DNA of 15,179 bases from Actinomycetes bacterium (GTDB taxonomy: Bacteria; Actinomycetota; Actinomycetes; Actinomycetales; Cellulomonadaceae): NCBI GenBank assembly GCA_023430425.1, contig JAEZAR010000464.1:1-15179 (forward strand), in the 5' to 3' direction. Under the pieces are notes generated by a model. It worked only from the letters and a program-made list of their open reading frames with translations, was not told the DNA's origin and searched no databases. The position numbers were made by a program, and so were the translations under genes. Shown one piece after another: positions 7,733 through 15,060 of the stretch. The stretch's first letter is position 1, and each line of letters opens with the position of its first letter.

Positions 7733-8953
7733 ATGCTGCGCTGGCTGACGTCCGGGGAGTCCCACGGCCCGGCGCTGGTCGGCGTCGTCGAGGGCATGCC
7801 GGCCGGCGTGCAGGTGACCACCGACGACATCGCCGCCGCCCTGGCCCGCCGGCGCCTCGGCTACGGCCGGGGCGCCCGGATGACGTTCGAGCAGGACGAG
7901 GTCCGCCTGCTCGGCGGCGTGCGGCACGGCCTGACCCAGGGCGGCCCGATCGCCGTCGAGATCGGCAACACCGAGTGGCCCAAGTGGGTCGACGTGATGT
8001 CCGCCGACCCCGTGCCGCCCGAGCGCCTGCTCACCGACGCCGGCACCGGCGACGCGCGCGAGATCGCCCGGAACCGGCCGCTGACCCGGCCCCGGCCTGG
8101 GCACGCGGACCTCGTCGGGATGCGCAAGTACGGCTTCACGGACGCCCGGCCGGTGCTCGAGCGGGCCTCGGCGCGGGAGACGGCCACCCGCGTGGCCCTC
8201 GGCGAGCTGGCCGCGCGGTTCCTCGCGCAGGCCGCCGGGGTGCGCCTGGTCTCCCACGTCGTCGCCATCGGTCCGGTCGGGGTCCCGGACGACGCCGTGC
8301 TCCCGACGCCGGACGACGTCGCGGCCCTGGACGAGGACCCGGTGCGCTGCTTCCACGCGGCGACGTCGGCGGCGATGGTCGCCGAGATCGACGAGTGCCA
8401 CAAGGCGGGCGACACGCTCGGTGGTGTGGTGGAGGTGCTGGCCTACGGCGTCCCCACGGGGCTGGGCAGCTACGTGCACGCCGACCGCCGGCTCGACGCG
8501 CGGCTGGGCGCCGCGATCCTCGGCATCCAGGCCGTCAAGGGCGTGGAGATCGGGGACGGCTTCCGCACGGCGGCCCGCCGGGGCTCGGCGGCGCACGACG
8601 AGATCGAGCGCGACGCCACCACCGGTCGCATCGTGCGACGCACGAACCGGGCGGGCGGCCTCGAGGGTGGCGTGACGAACGGGGAGGTGCTCAAGGTGCG
8701 CGCGGCGATGAAGCCGATCTCCACCGTCCCGCGCGCCCTGGCGACCGTCGACGTTGCCTCGGGCGAGCCCGCCCAGGCGATCCACCAGCGCTCGGACGTG
8801 TGCGCGGTGCCGCCGGCCGCGGTCGTCGCAGAGGCGATGGTGGCGCTCGTGCTCGCGGACGCGGTCCTGGAGAAGTTCGGCGGCGACAGCGTGGCGGAGG
8901 TCGCCCGGAACCTCGAGGCGTACCTCGAGGCCGTCCCGCCGATGCAGCGGTGA
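7733..8953 (+). CDS. aroC: Chorismate synthase
   Basis: The last step of the shikimate pathway: anti-elimination of phosphate from EPSP to give chorismate, using reduced FMN. The protein is 406 residues, typical for the family. Signatures seen are '[12 protein letters not shown]' near the start, '[23 protein letters not shown]', which carries the FMN-binding region, and '[22 protein letters not shown]' region in the C-terminal part. ATG 7733 is preceded by GGAAGGA (7719-7725), spaced 7 nt. The same bases contain AAGGAT, so a leaderless start cannot be excluded. Its stop overlaps the aroK GTG by 4 nt. A terminator-like hairpin separates it from the pilus genes, so it is probably transcribed independently. 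Confidence 0.98.
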   Translation: MLRWLTSGESHGPALVGVVEGMPAGVQVTTDDIAAALARRRLGYGRGARMTFEQDEVRLLGGVRHGLTQGGPIAVEIGNTEWPKWVDVMSADPVPPERLLTDAGTGDAREIARNRPLTRPRPGHADLVGMRKYGFTDARPVLERASARETATRVALGELAARFLAQAAGVRLVSHVVAIGPVGVPDDAVLPTPDDVAALDEDPVRCFHAATSAAMVAEIDECHKAGDTLGGVVEVLAYGVPTGLGSYVHADRRLDARLGAAILGIQAVKGVEIGDGFRTAARRGSAAHDEIERDATTGRIVRRTNRAGGLEGGVTNGEVLKVRAAMKPISTVPRALATVDVASGEPAQAIHQRSDVCAVPPAAVVAEAMVALVLADAVLEKFGGDSVAEVARNLEAYLEAVPPMQR

Positions 8954-9534
8954 GCGCGCGGACCTCCGGGCCGGCCGCCGCGCCGGCGCGCCCGCTCGTC
9001 GTGCTGGTCGGACCGCCCGGGGCGGGCAAGTCGTCCGTCGCGCGCGAGCTGGGCGCCCTGCTGGGCGCGGGTGTCCGCGACACCGACGCCGACGTCGAGG
9101 CGACCGCCGGCAAGTCGATCACCGACGTCTTCGTCGAGGACGGCGAGCCCGCGTTCCGCGCCATGGAGCGGGCGGCCGTCCTGCGCGCGCTGACCGAGCA
9201 CGACGGCGTCCTCGCCCTCGGCGGGGGAGCGGTGCTCGACGCCGACGTGCGGGCGGCGCTCACCGCCCACCGGGCGGCCGGCGGGCTGGTCGTCTTCCTC
9301 GACGTCTCGCTGACCGCGGCCGCGCCCCGGGTTGGCTTCAACCGGTCCCGGCCGCTCCTGCTCGGCAACCCGCGCGCCCGGTGGCAGGCGCTCATGGACG
9401 CCCGGCGCCCGGTCTACGAGGCGGTGAGCGGCGCGCGGGTGGCGACCGACGACCTGACCCCCGGCGAGGTCGCGGGCGCCGTCGCGGCCCTGCTCGACCC
9501 GCCGGGCCCCGGCCGCAGGGACGCTGATGACTGA
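8950..9534 (+). CDS. aroK: Shikimate kinase
   Basis: Phosphorylates shikimate to shikimate-3-phosphate with ATP. The GTG start at 8950 overlaps the aroC stop (GTGA) and gives 194 residues. Motifs are Walker A 'GPPGAGKSS' (21-29), 'DTDADVE' (44-50) with the shikimate-binding Asp, 'FRAMER' (69-74) with the shikimate-binding Arg, 'GGGAV' (91-95), and the lid '[11 protein letters not shown]' (127-137). The N-terminus carries about 15 extra Ala/Pro-rich residues before the first beta strand. It overlaps aroB by 8 nt, so the aroCKB trio should be co-translated. Confidence 0.96.
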   Translation: MSARTSGPAAAPARPLVVLVGPPGAGKSSVARELGALLGAGVRDTDADVEATAGKSITDVFVEDGEPAFRAMERAAVLRALTEHDGVLALGGGAVLDADVRAALTAHRAAGGLVVFLDVSLTAAAPRVGFNRSRPLLLGNPRARWQALMDARRPVYEAVSGARVATDDLTPGEVAGAVAALLDPPGPGRRDADD

Positions 9535-10648
9535 CGGCCCGACCCGGATCACCGTCGGCGGCGAGCGGCCGTACGACGTCGTCGTGGGGTACCACCTGCT
9601 CGGCGAGCTGCCCGGCCTCCTCGGCGACGGGGTGCGCAAGGTGCTCCTCGTGCACCCCGGGTCGCTGGCCGCGTCCGCCGACGCGATCCGCGCGGACCTG
9701 GAGAGGGAGGGGTACCAGGCCTTCCTGGCCGAGGTGCCCGACGCGGAGGACGCGAAGACCGCCCAGGTCGCCGCCTTCCTGTGGCACGTGCTGGGCCAGG
9801 CCGACTTCACGCGCTCCGACGCCGTCGTCGGCCTCGGCGGGGGGGCGACGACCGACCTCGCCGGGTTCGTGGCGGCGACCTGGCTGCGCGGCATCCGCGT
9901 CGTGCAGGTGCCGACGACCGTCGTCGGGATGGTCGACGCCGCGATCGGCGGCAAGACCGGCCTCAACACCGACGAGGGCAAGAACCTCGTCGGCGCCTTC
10001 TGGACGCCCGCGGGCGTGCTGTGCGACCTCGCCGCGCTCGACACGCTGGCCGTCAACGACCGCGTCGCCGGCCTCGCCGAGGTGGTCAAGCACGGGTTCA
10101 TCGCCGACGAGCGCACCCTCGAGCTCATCGAGGCCGCCCCGTCGGCGCTCACCGGACCCGAGCTGACCGACCGCGACCTCGTCCGCGAGCTCGTCGAGCG
10201 CTCCGTGCGCGTCAAGGCCGAGGTGGTCGCGACGGACCTGCGCGAGGCGTTCCGCCGGGAGGTCCTCAACTACGGGCACACGCTCGGCCACGCGATCGAG
10301 CAGGCGGAGCGCTACCGGTGGCGGCACGGCGCGGCGGTGTCCGTGGGGATGGTCTTCGCGGCCGAGCTCGGCCGTCTGGCAGGCCGCCTGCCCGACGACG
10401 TCGTCGCCCGCCACCGCGAGATCCTCGGCGCCCTCGGCCTGCCGACCTCCTACCGCGCCGACCGCTGGGAGCAGCTGCTCGCCACCATGCGCCGTGACAA
10501 GAAGGCCCGCGGGGACCTCCTGCGCTTCGTCGTGCTGGAGGGTGTCGGCCGACCGGTGCGGCTCGAGGGACCCGACCCCGCCCTGCTCGCCGCGGCGTTC
10601 GCCGAGGTCAGCCGCGAGCCCGCGTCGGGCGCGGGCGTGCTGCTCTAG
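9527..10648 (+). CDS. aroB: 3-dehydroquinate synthase
   Basis: The second step of the shikimate pathway: DAHP to 3-dehydroquinate, using NAD and a divalent metal. The protein is 373 residues. Visible are the NAD-binding '[21 protein letters not shown]' region (102-122), '[20 protein letters not shown]' (128-147), and the metal ligands Glu185 in 'GLAEVVKHG', His251 in '[11 protein letters not shown]' and His267 in '[12 protein letters not shown]'. Family residues appear intact. ATG 9527 lies inside the end of aroK. The gene ends with TAG, 26 nt before aroQ. Confidence 0.97.
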   Translation: MTDGPTRITVGGERPYDVVVGYHLLGELPGLLGDGVRKVLLVHPGSLAASADAIRADLEREGYQAFLAEVPDAEDAKTAQVAAFLWHVLGQADFTRSDAVVGLGGGATTDLAGFVAATWLRGIRVVQVPTTVVGMVDAAIGGKTGLNTDEGKNLVGAFWTPAGVLCDLAALDTLAVNDRVAGLAEVVKHGFIADERTLELIEAAPSALTGPELTDRDLVRELVERSVRVKAEVVATDLREAFRREVLNYGHTLGHAIEQAERYRWRHGAAVSVGMVFAAELGRLAGRLPDDVVARHREILGALGLPTSYRADRWEQLLATMRRDKKARGDLLRFVVLEGVGRPVRLEGPDPALLAAAFAEVSREPASGAGVLL

Positions 10649-10661
10649 CGCCCACGGTCGC

Positions 10662-10667
10662 TAGCCT
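10662..10667 (+). promoter_or_regulatory. -10 element of a probable leaderless promoter for aroQ
   Basis: TAGCCT (fitting TANNNT) ends 7 nt before ATG 10675, the spacing that puts the transcript start on the start codon. No Shine-Dalgarno sequence is seen there, and no clear -35 hexamer lies 17 nt upstream. The identical hexamer and spacing occur before the SatD-like gene at 14415-14420. Confidence 0.45.
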
Positions 10668-10674
10668 TGCCGCC

Positions 10675-11115
10675 ATGACGCGCGTGCTGGTGCTCAACGG
10701 ACCGAACCTCGGCCGCCTCGGCGTGCGGGAGCCGGAGGTCTACGGCTCGGCGACCCTCGACGACCTCGCGGCGGCGGCCACCGGGTGGGGTGCCGAGGTG
10801 GGCCTCGAGGTCGACGTGCGGCAGACCGACGACGAGGCGGAGCTGCTGGCCTGGCTGCACGAGGCGGTGGACGCCCGGCTGCCGGTGGTGCTGAACCCGG
10901 CGGCGTTCACGCACTACTCCTACGCGCTGCGGGACGCGGCGGCGCAGGTGACCGGGGCGGGGCTGGTGCTCGTCGAGGTGCACCTGTCCAACCCGCTGGC
11001 GCGCGAGTCGTTCCGGCACCTGAGCGTCGTCGGGCCGGTGGCGACGGGCACGGTGGCCGGCTTCGGCCTCGACTCCTACCGGCTGGCCCTGCAGGCCGTC
11101 GCCGCCCGCACCTGA
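10675..11115 (+). CDS. aroQ: 3-dehydroquinate dehydratase, type II
   Basis: Converts 3-dehydroquinate to 3-dehydroshikimate as a cytoplasmic dodecamer in the family. The protein is 146 residues, normal length. Motifs are 'LNGPNLGRLGVREPEVYG' (7-24), with the lid Arg18 and catalytic Tyr23; 'NPAAFTHYSYALRDA' (74-88); and 'VEVHLSNPLARESFRHLS' (100-117), with catalytic His103 and Arg114. The 'NLGRLG' form also occurs in other actinobacterial enzymes. It follows aroB by 26 nt but seems to have its own leaderless promoter, so it may be read both from aroB and alone. Confidence 0.97.
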   Translation: MTRVLVLNGPNLGRLGVREPEVYGSATLDDLAAAATGWGAEVGLEVDVRQTDDEAELLAWLHEAVDARLPVVLNPAAFTHYSYALRDAAAQVTGAGLVLVEVHLSNPLARESFRHLSVVGPVATGTVAGFGLDSYRLALQAVAART

Positions 11116-11146
11116 CGGGCCCGGGCGCGCAGGTCGGCGGGCACCC

Positions 11147-11174
11147 TCAACCGGCGCGGCGGAACCGCCGATAA
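11147..11174 (+). promoter_or_regulatory. Strong sigma-28-type promoter for the GT-C-like gene
   Basis: TCAA at 11147-11150 and a full GCCGATAA at 11167-11174 are separated by exactly 16 nt. The -10 is identical to the WhiG/FliA consensus, and only one -35 base differs from TAAA. The GTG start at 11183 lies 8 nt after the -10, so the transcript should start at or almost at the start codon. This is the best match of the three sites in the window. Confidence 0.75.
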
Positions 11175-11182
11175 CGGCACAC

Positions 11183-12457
11183 GTGGAGTCCCGCACCCCC
11201 GACACGCTCACGGGCGCGCCCGGCGGCACCGTGCGACGCGTGGCGGGCTGGTGGGCGCGTGAGCAGGCGGCGCTGGCCGCGCGACCCGGACGAGTCGCCG
11301 CCGCCGTGCGCTGGCTCGCCGTGCGCCCCGCGGTGGTGCTCCTCCCGCCGGCCGCGATCTCGCCCGGGCTCTTCGGGGCCGCCGTCCCCGACGGCGACGG
11401 GAGCTGGTTCCGCGAGGCGGGGCTGTCCATGCTCGGGCCGGGGCTGCTCGAGGTCTTCTCGGCCTCGGGGCTGCAGATCGGACCGCTCTACCTGCTCCTC
11501 GTGGGCCTCCTCGCGGCCGCGGCCGACCTGGTGGGCCTGCCGGTGCTGTTCACGGTCGCGGCCGTGCAGAGCGCCGGCCTGGCCGCCTACGCCCTGCACC
11601 TCAGCGCCCGCTGGGCCCGGGAGCTCGGCGCCGACCCCCTCAGGGCCCGGTGGGGCGTCGTCGCGCCCCTGGTGCTCCTCGGGCCCCTCGCGGAGTCGAT
11701 CGGCAACGGCCACCCGGAGGAGCTGCTGCTCGGGCTCATGCTCGCCCACCTCGTCCTGCTCGTGCGGCGTGGTCGTGCGACGCCCGCCGGCGTCGTCCTG
11801 GGCCTCATGGTGGGGCTCAAGCTCTGGGGCGTGCTGGCGGCTCCGCTCGTGCTCCTGGCGCGGCGACGGCGCGTGCTCGTCGTCGTCGCCGCATGGACGG
11901 TCGTCCTCGGCGCCGGGGCGTACCTGCCGTTCGCGCTGGCCGGGGAGCTGAACACCTTCGAGTTCAGCTGGGGCGCGCGGGTCGCCCCGTTCGGGGTCGA
12001 GCTGCAGGGAGCCCTCCTCGAGGGCTGGGGCTTCCGCGTCGTCCAGGCCGCCGTGGTGGCGTCCCTGGTCGCCCTCGTGGCGTGGCGGTGGCCCGGGACG
12101 GGTCTCGGTGCGGCGCTGACCCTCGTGGCGGTCCGCGTGGTGCTCGACCCGCTGCTGCAGATGTACTACACGATCCCCTTCGTCGCACTGGCCCTGGTGT
12201 GGGTGTGGACGGCCCCCTCCGCCGGCGGTCGCTGGACGCTGGCGAGCTGGCCGCTCGTCCTCTGCTCCATGCTCGGCCCGTACCTGCTGCCGACGACGCC
12301 GAAGCTCGCCCTCACGCACGCGGCGATGCTGGCGGTGGCGGTCGCCGTCGTGCGGGCGGACCACCGGTGGGTGACCGCGCGCCGGCCGGGCGGCGGTCCG
12401 GCGGCCTCGGGCGGGCACGCGTGGCGCCCGCGTCAGGAGCAGGCGACGACCTCGTAG
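11183..12457 (+). CDS. Polytopic membrane protein, GT87/DUF2029-like GT-C glycosyltransferase candidate
   Basis: A 424-residue membrane protein with about nine to eleven hydrophobic segments between residues 48 and 390. It resembles polyprenyl-phosphate-sugar-dependent GT-C transferases such as the GT87 (DUF2029) mannosyltransferases. Features are an acidic loop 'VPDGDGSWFREAG' (68-80) after the first helix, where these enzymes carry catalytic acids, and 'NGHPEELLLGLMLAHLVLL' (175-193) followed by 'GVVLGLMVGLKLWG' (203-216), the arrangement seen in GT87 proteins. The first 45 residues are cytoplasmic, with several Arg. GTG 11183 is chosen because a sigma-28-like -10 ends 8 nt upstream; there is no Shine-Dalgarno sequence. 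Its 3' end overlaps the convergent gene by 25 bp. Fold class is moderately secure, but substrate and acceptor are unknown. Confidence 0.65.
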   Translation: MESRTPDTLTGAPGGTVRRVAGWWAREQAALAARPGRVAAAVRWLAVRPAVVLLPPAAISPGLFGAAVPDGDGSWFREAGLSMLGPGLLEVFSASGLQIGPLYLLLVGLLAAAADLVGLPVLFTVAAVQSAGLAAYALHLSARWARELGADPLRARWGVVAPLVLLGPLAESIGNGHPEELLLGLMLAHLVLLVRRGRATPAGVVLGLMVGLKLWGVLAAPLVLLARRRRVLVVVAAWTVVLGAGAYLPFALAGELNTFEFSWGARVAPFGVELQGALLEGWGFRVVQAAVVASLVALVAWRWPGTGLGAALTLVAVRVVLDPLLQMYYTIPFVALALVWVWTAPSAGGRWTLASWPLVLCSMLGPYLLPTTPKLALTHAAMLAVAVAVVRADHRWVTARRPGGGPAASGGHAWRPRQEQATTS

Positions 12458-14334
12458 ACCGCGGCAGTGCCACCCTGGTCGACGAGGCGGTGAGCGTCGG
12501 GAGCCACCTCGCGGAGCCGGGGGGCGCCGGGTGCCCCCGTCCAGGGGAGCGGGTCGACGTAGAGGTAGCGGACGCCCCACGCCTCCAGGACGGCGCACTC
12601 GGCCGCACCAGGTGCGAAGGTGCGCAGCCGCTCGAGCGTCGCGGCCAGCTCGGCATCGAGGGGCTGGGCGAACGTCGAGCGGGGGATGACGTCCACGCCC
12701 GCGAGGGCGTAGAGGTGGGCGGCGCCGGAGAACGGGGACCCCAGCACGCGCCCGGGGCCGAGCTCGTCGGGGAGCCGGGCCAGCATGGCGAGCTCCGCGT
12801 CGTCCGCGACGACCGGTGCATCGACCCCGCCCACCCAGCTCTCCCGGGCGAGCTGCGCCAGGCCGATGCCTCCGACGGCCGCGGAGGTGACCACGACGAG
12901 GGCCGCGAGGGCGCCGCTCACGCGACCGGCCGGGATGCCCGGCCAGAGGCGCTCCCGCCGCACGACCCACCGGGGGAGCACGTCGAGCGAGAGGGCGGCG
13001 AGCGGCACGAGCCCGAGCGCCAGCGCGGGCGCGTAGCGACGCGGCTCGGAGTACCAGGGGATGTCGAGGTCGGTGAGCACGGGGACGGACGAGCTCGCCG
13101 CCAGGTGGAAACCGGCGACCAGCAGTGCCGAGACGGCCCACCACCGCGCCCGCAGGCGCCGGACGAGGAGGCCGCCGAGGATCGCCAGGGCGACGACGAG
13201 GAACCCTCCGGCGAGCCCCATCCCGGTCGTGTTGCCGGAGACCAGTCCGAGCAGGGCCTCGGGGATCGGGACGACCTCGTTCTCCTGCGCCCCCCGGATC
13301 CCCTCCCAGACGGAGGACCGCGCCGCGCCGGCCGCGAGGAGCGCCGTGACACCCGCTCCGAGCGCGAGCACGACGCGGCCGTGGGGCCGTGCGAGGGCCT
13401 GCCGTGCGCTCCGCACGAGGCGCGGGAGCCACCAGGGCCCGAGCACGAGGAGGCCGAGGAGCGCGGCGTTCGGGTGCAGCGCCGCCAGGCCCGACCAGCA
13501 GGCGGCGAGCAGGAGAGCCCGGGGGAGGGCGCGGATGACGTGGGCGTCGACGTGGGCGGCGACGAGCGCGGGGAGCAGGGCCGTCGCCAGGGCGTTCGGC
13601 ACCATGCCCTCCGGTCGCAGCATGAGCAGCACCGGCATGGCGACACCCGACGCCGAGAGGAGTGCAGCCCATCCGGCGGCTCGGGGTCGCCCGGGCAGCA
13701 GCGCCCGCGTGGCGGCCGCGAGCCCGAGGGTCCACGCCAGCGCGACGGGCACGAGCGCGGTGGCGTTGAAGGCGACGGACGCGTCCGGCCAGGCGGGGAC
13801 CAGGCCCGCCACCGCGTGCCAGCCGGCGGGGTAGTAGCCGAACGGCTGGTCGCCCATCGGCTCCAGGAGGCGGAAGGTGAGGGCCGAGGCGTCGCCGCCC
13901 GCGCGGACGTAGGCCATGCCGGTGAGGTGGGTGACCGCGTCGTGGGCGGTGAGGAGCCGACCCGGTCTGCCCATGCCGACGGCCAGGGGCACCAGCTGGG
14001 CCGCCGTCCCGGCGACGACGGACGTCGCCACCCACCGGCGCACGCCGGCCCGCGGGCGGGACGGGTGAGGCGCGACGTCCCGCGGCCGGCGGAACCCGAC
14101 GGCGACGGCGCCGACGGCGAGCGCCGCGGCGAGTCCCGTCCCGACCGGCGCCCAGGCGATCCCGAGCAGGCCGCACACGCCGGCCACCGGGCCGAGCACG
14201 CCGACGGTCACCAGGGGGGCCAGAGCCGCTCGGCGCAGCCCGGACACCCCGGCCAGGGTGAGCAGGGCCAGACCGGGGACCCAGAAGGCGGCCACCGCGA
14301 GGGCCGCCGCCCCGGCGGTGAGGAGCCACGTCAC
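12433..14334 (-). CDS. DUF6541-like large membrane protein, GT-C-type glycosyltransferase candidate
   Basis: A 633-residue protein starting at GTG 14334. It has about a dozen hydrophobic segments to residue 495, then a soluble domain (about 496-633) that probably faces outside. Motifs recall the actinobacterial DUF6541 family: 'TAHDAVTHLTGMAY' (129-142) with Asp132, 'PFGYYPAGWHA' (164-174), 'HPNAALLGLLVLGPWWLP' mid-protein and 'PWYSEPRRYAP' (426-436). The Asp loop after the early helices resembles GT-C active sites. A sigma-28-like -10 ends 6 nt before the start codon, and no ribosome site is present, so the mRNA is probably leaderless. It converges with the other GT-C-like gene, 3' ends overlapping by 25 bp. 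Family assignment is from remembered motifs; activity and substrate are inference. Confidence 0.72.
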   Translation of the reverse strand: MTWLLTAGAAALAVAAFWVPGLALLTLAGVSGLRRAALAPLVTVGVLGPVAGVCGLLGIAWAPVGTGLAAALAVGAVAVGFRRPRDVAPHPSRPRAGVRRWVATSVVAGTAAQLVPLAVGMGRPGRLLTAHDAVTHLTGMAYVRAGGDASALTFRLLEPMGDQPFGYYPAGWHAVAGLVPAWPDASVAFNATALVPVALAWTLGLAAATRALLPGRPRAAGWAALLSASGVAMPVLLMLRPEGMVPNALATALLPALVAAHVDAHVIRALPRALLLAACWSGLAALHPNAALLGLLVLGPWWLPRLVRSARQALARPHGRVVLALGAGVTALLAAGAARSSVWEGIRGAQENEVVPIPEALLGLVSGNTTGMGLAGGFLVVALAILGGLLVRRLRARWWAVSALLVAGFHLAASSSVPVLTDLDIPWYSEPRRYAPALALGLVPLAALSLDVLPRWVVRRERLWPGIPAGRVSGALAALVVVTSAAVGGIGLAQLARESWVGGVDAPVVADDAELAMLARLPDELGPGRVLGSPFSGAAHLYALAGVDVIPRSTFAQPLDAELAATLERLRTFAPGAAECAVLEAWGVRYLYVDPLPWTGAPGAPRLREVAPDAHRLVDQGGTAAVYEVVACS

Positions 14335-14340
14335 ACGGGT

Positions 14341-14368
14341 GTATCGGCTCGCCCGGCGGTCCTGTTGA
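14341..14368 (-). promoter_or_regulatory. Sigma-28-type promoter for the DUF6541-like gene
   Basis: On the minus strand, TCAA (14368-14365) is followed after exactly 16 nt by GCCGATAC (14348-14341). That is a 7/8 match to the GCCGATAA -10 and 3/4 to the TAAA -35. Six nt separate the -10 from the GTG start codon at 14334, so a leaderless transcript is expected. Confidence 0.72.
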
Positions 14369-14375
14369 GCACAAG

Positions 14376-14400
14376 TGACAACCTCTTAGCCTTGTTGTCA
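14376..14400. promoter_or_regulatory. Inverted repeat TGACAAC-N11-GTTGTCA, candidate operator
   Basis: A perfect 7-bp inverted repeat: TGACAAC at 14376-14382 and GTTGTCA at 14394-14400, about 18 bp centre to centre, or under two helix turns. It lies between the sigma-28 promoter facing left and the -10 facing right, and its right arm covers the likely -35 zone of the SatD-like gene. The stretch is unusually AT-rich for this genome. The divergent product carries a helix-turn-helix, so autoregulation is the obvious hypothesis. Confidence 0.55.
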
Positions 14401-14410
14401 TGAGAACAAG
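14391..14410. promoter_or_regulatory. Second inverted repeat CTTGTT-N8-AACAAG
   Basis: CTTGTT (14391-14396) and AACAAG (14405-14410) form a 6-bp perfect inverted repeat whose left arm overlaps the right arm of the 14376-14400 repeat. It lies just upstream of the -10 at 14415. It may be a second operator half-pair or an alternative register of one site. Confidence 0.4.
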
Positions 14411-14414
14411 GGTC

Positions 14415-14420
14415 TAGCCT
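14415..14420 (+). promoter_or_regulatory. -10 element of a leaderless promoter for the SatD-like gene
   Basis: TAGCCT lies 7 nt before ATG 14428, and there is no Shine-Dalgarno sequence in between. TTGTTG at 14392-14397 is 17 nt upstream and could be a weak -35. The same hexamer and spacing precede aroQ. A transcript would start on or next to the ATG. Confidence 0.55.
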
Positions 14421-14427
14421 TTCTCGC

Positions 14428-15060
14428 ATGTTCGTCCTGACCGTCGACCAGATCGCGAGCCGCCGCGTGGGGGACCGGGTCGAGGACCTGCTCGCGCAGC
14501 TCGCCCCGACCCGCGGCGCCGCGGGCGTCGTGCGCGCCTTCGAGCGGACCGTGGGCGACGAGGTGCAGGCGGTGCTCGACGACGCGGACGTGGCGGTCGA
14601 CCTGACCCTCCTGCTGCTGCGTACCGGCGGCTGGAGCGTCGGCGTCGGGGCCGGCCCCGTCGACGAGCCCCTGCCACGATCGGCGCGGGCCGGCGGCGGG
14701 GAGGCGTTCGTGCGGGCCCGCGCCGCCGTCGAGCGTGCGAAGAGCCGCACCCGCCCGGTCCCGGTCGCCGTCGTCACCGGCGCGCCCGACGACGGCCGCG
14801 CCGCCGAGGCGGTCCTCACCCTGCTCGGCTCGGTCCGCGCGCGCCGCACCGACGCCGGCTGGGCGGTGGTGGACGCCGTCGCCGGACTCGCGAGCGGTGC
14901 GGGTGGCATCTCGGGTGTCGGTGCCACCCAGGAGGATGTGGCCCGGCGTCTGGGGGTGACGCAGCAGGCCGTCAGCCAGCGGCTGCGCACCGCCATGTGG
15001 GCGGAGGAGATGGCGGTCCGGCCGGTCGCAGCCCGGCTGCTCGCGGAGGGAGATCGATGA
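14428..15060 (+). CDS. SatD-family protein with C-terminal helix-turn-helix
   Basis: A 210-residue protein. The N-terminal two thirds follow the SatD family pattern: 'FVLTVDQIASRRVGDRV' at the start, then an alpha/beta core with 'LTLLLLRTGGWSVGVGAGPVDEPLPRSARAGGGEAFVRARAAVERAK' spread over 60-105, split here only for description by Gly/Arg turns. The name comes from a streptococcal acid-tolerance locus; biochemical function is not established. Residues about 166-190 ('TQEDVARRLGVTQQAVSQRL') are a clear helix-turn-helix of the sigma-region-4/transposase-like type. ATG 14428 follows a -10-like TAGCCT by 7 nt. Two inverted repeats upstream are candidate binding sites. The stop overlaps the next gene (ATGA). 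The HTH is certain as a pattern; its DNA target is inferred. Confidence 0.75.
   Translation: MFVLTVDQIASRRVGDRVEDLLAQLAPTRGAAGVVRAFERTVGDEVQAVLDDADVAVDLTLLLLRTGGWSVGVGAGPVDEPLPRSARAGGGEAFVRARAAVERAKSRTRPVPVAVVTGAPDDGRAAEAVLTLLGSVRARRTDAGWAVVDAVAGLASGAGGISGVGATQEDVARRLGVTQQAVSQRLRTAMWAEEMAVRPVAARLLAEGDR

Noticed and set aside
11116..11146. GGGCCC/GCCCGGGC palindromes after aroQ as a terminator
   Set aside because: The palindromes are short, have no usable loop and occur often by chance at this GC content.
11147..14401. Very long open frames (over 900 codons) overlapping both GT-C-like genes on either strand
   Set aside because: Compositions are dominated by Arg/Gly/Pro/Ala or Gly/Asp/Glu/Arg without hydrophobic helices or motifs. 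They are shadows of the membrane-protein genes.
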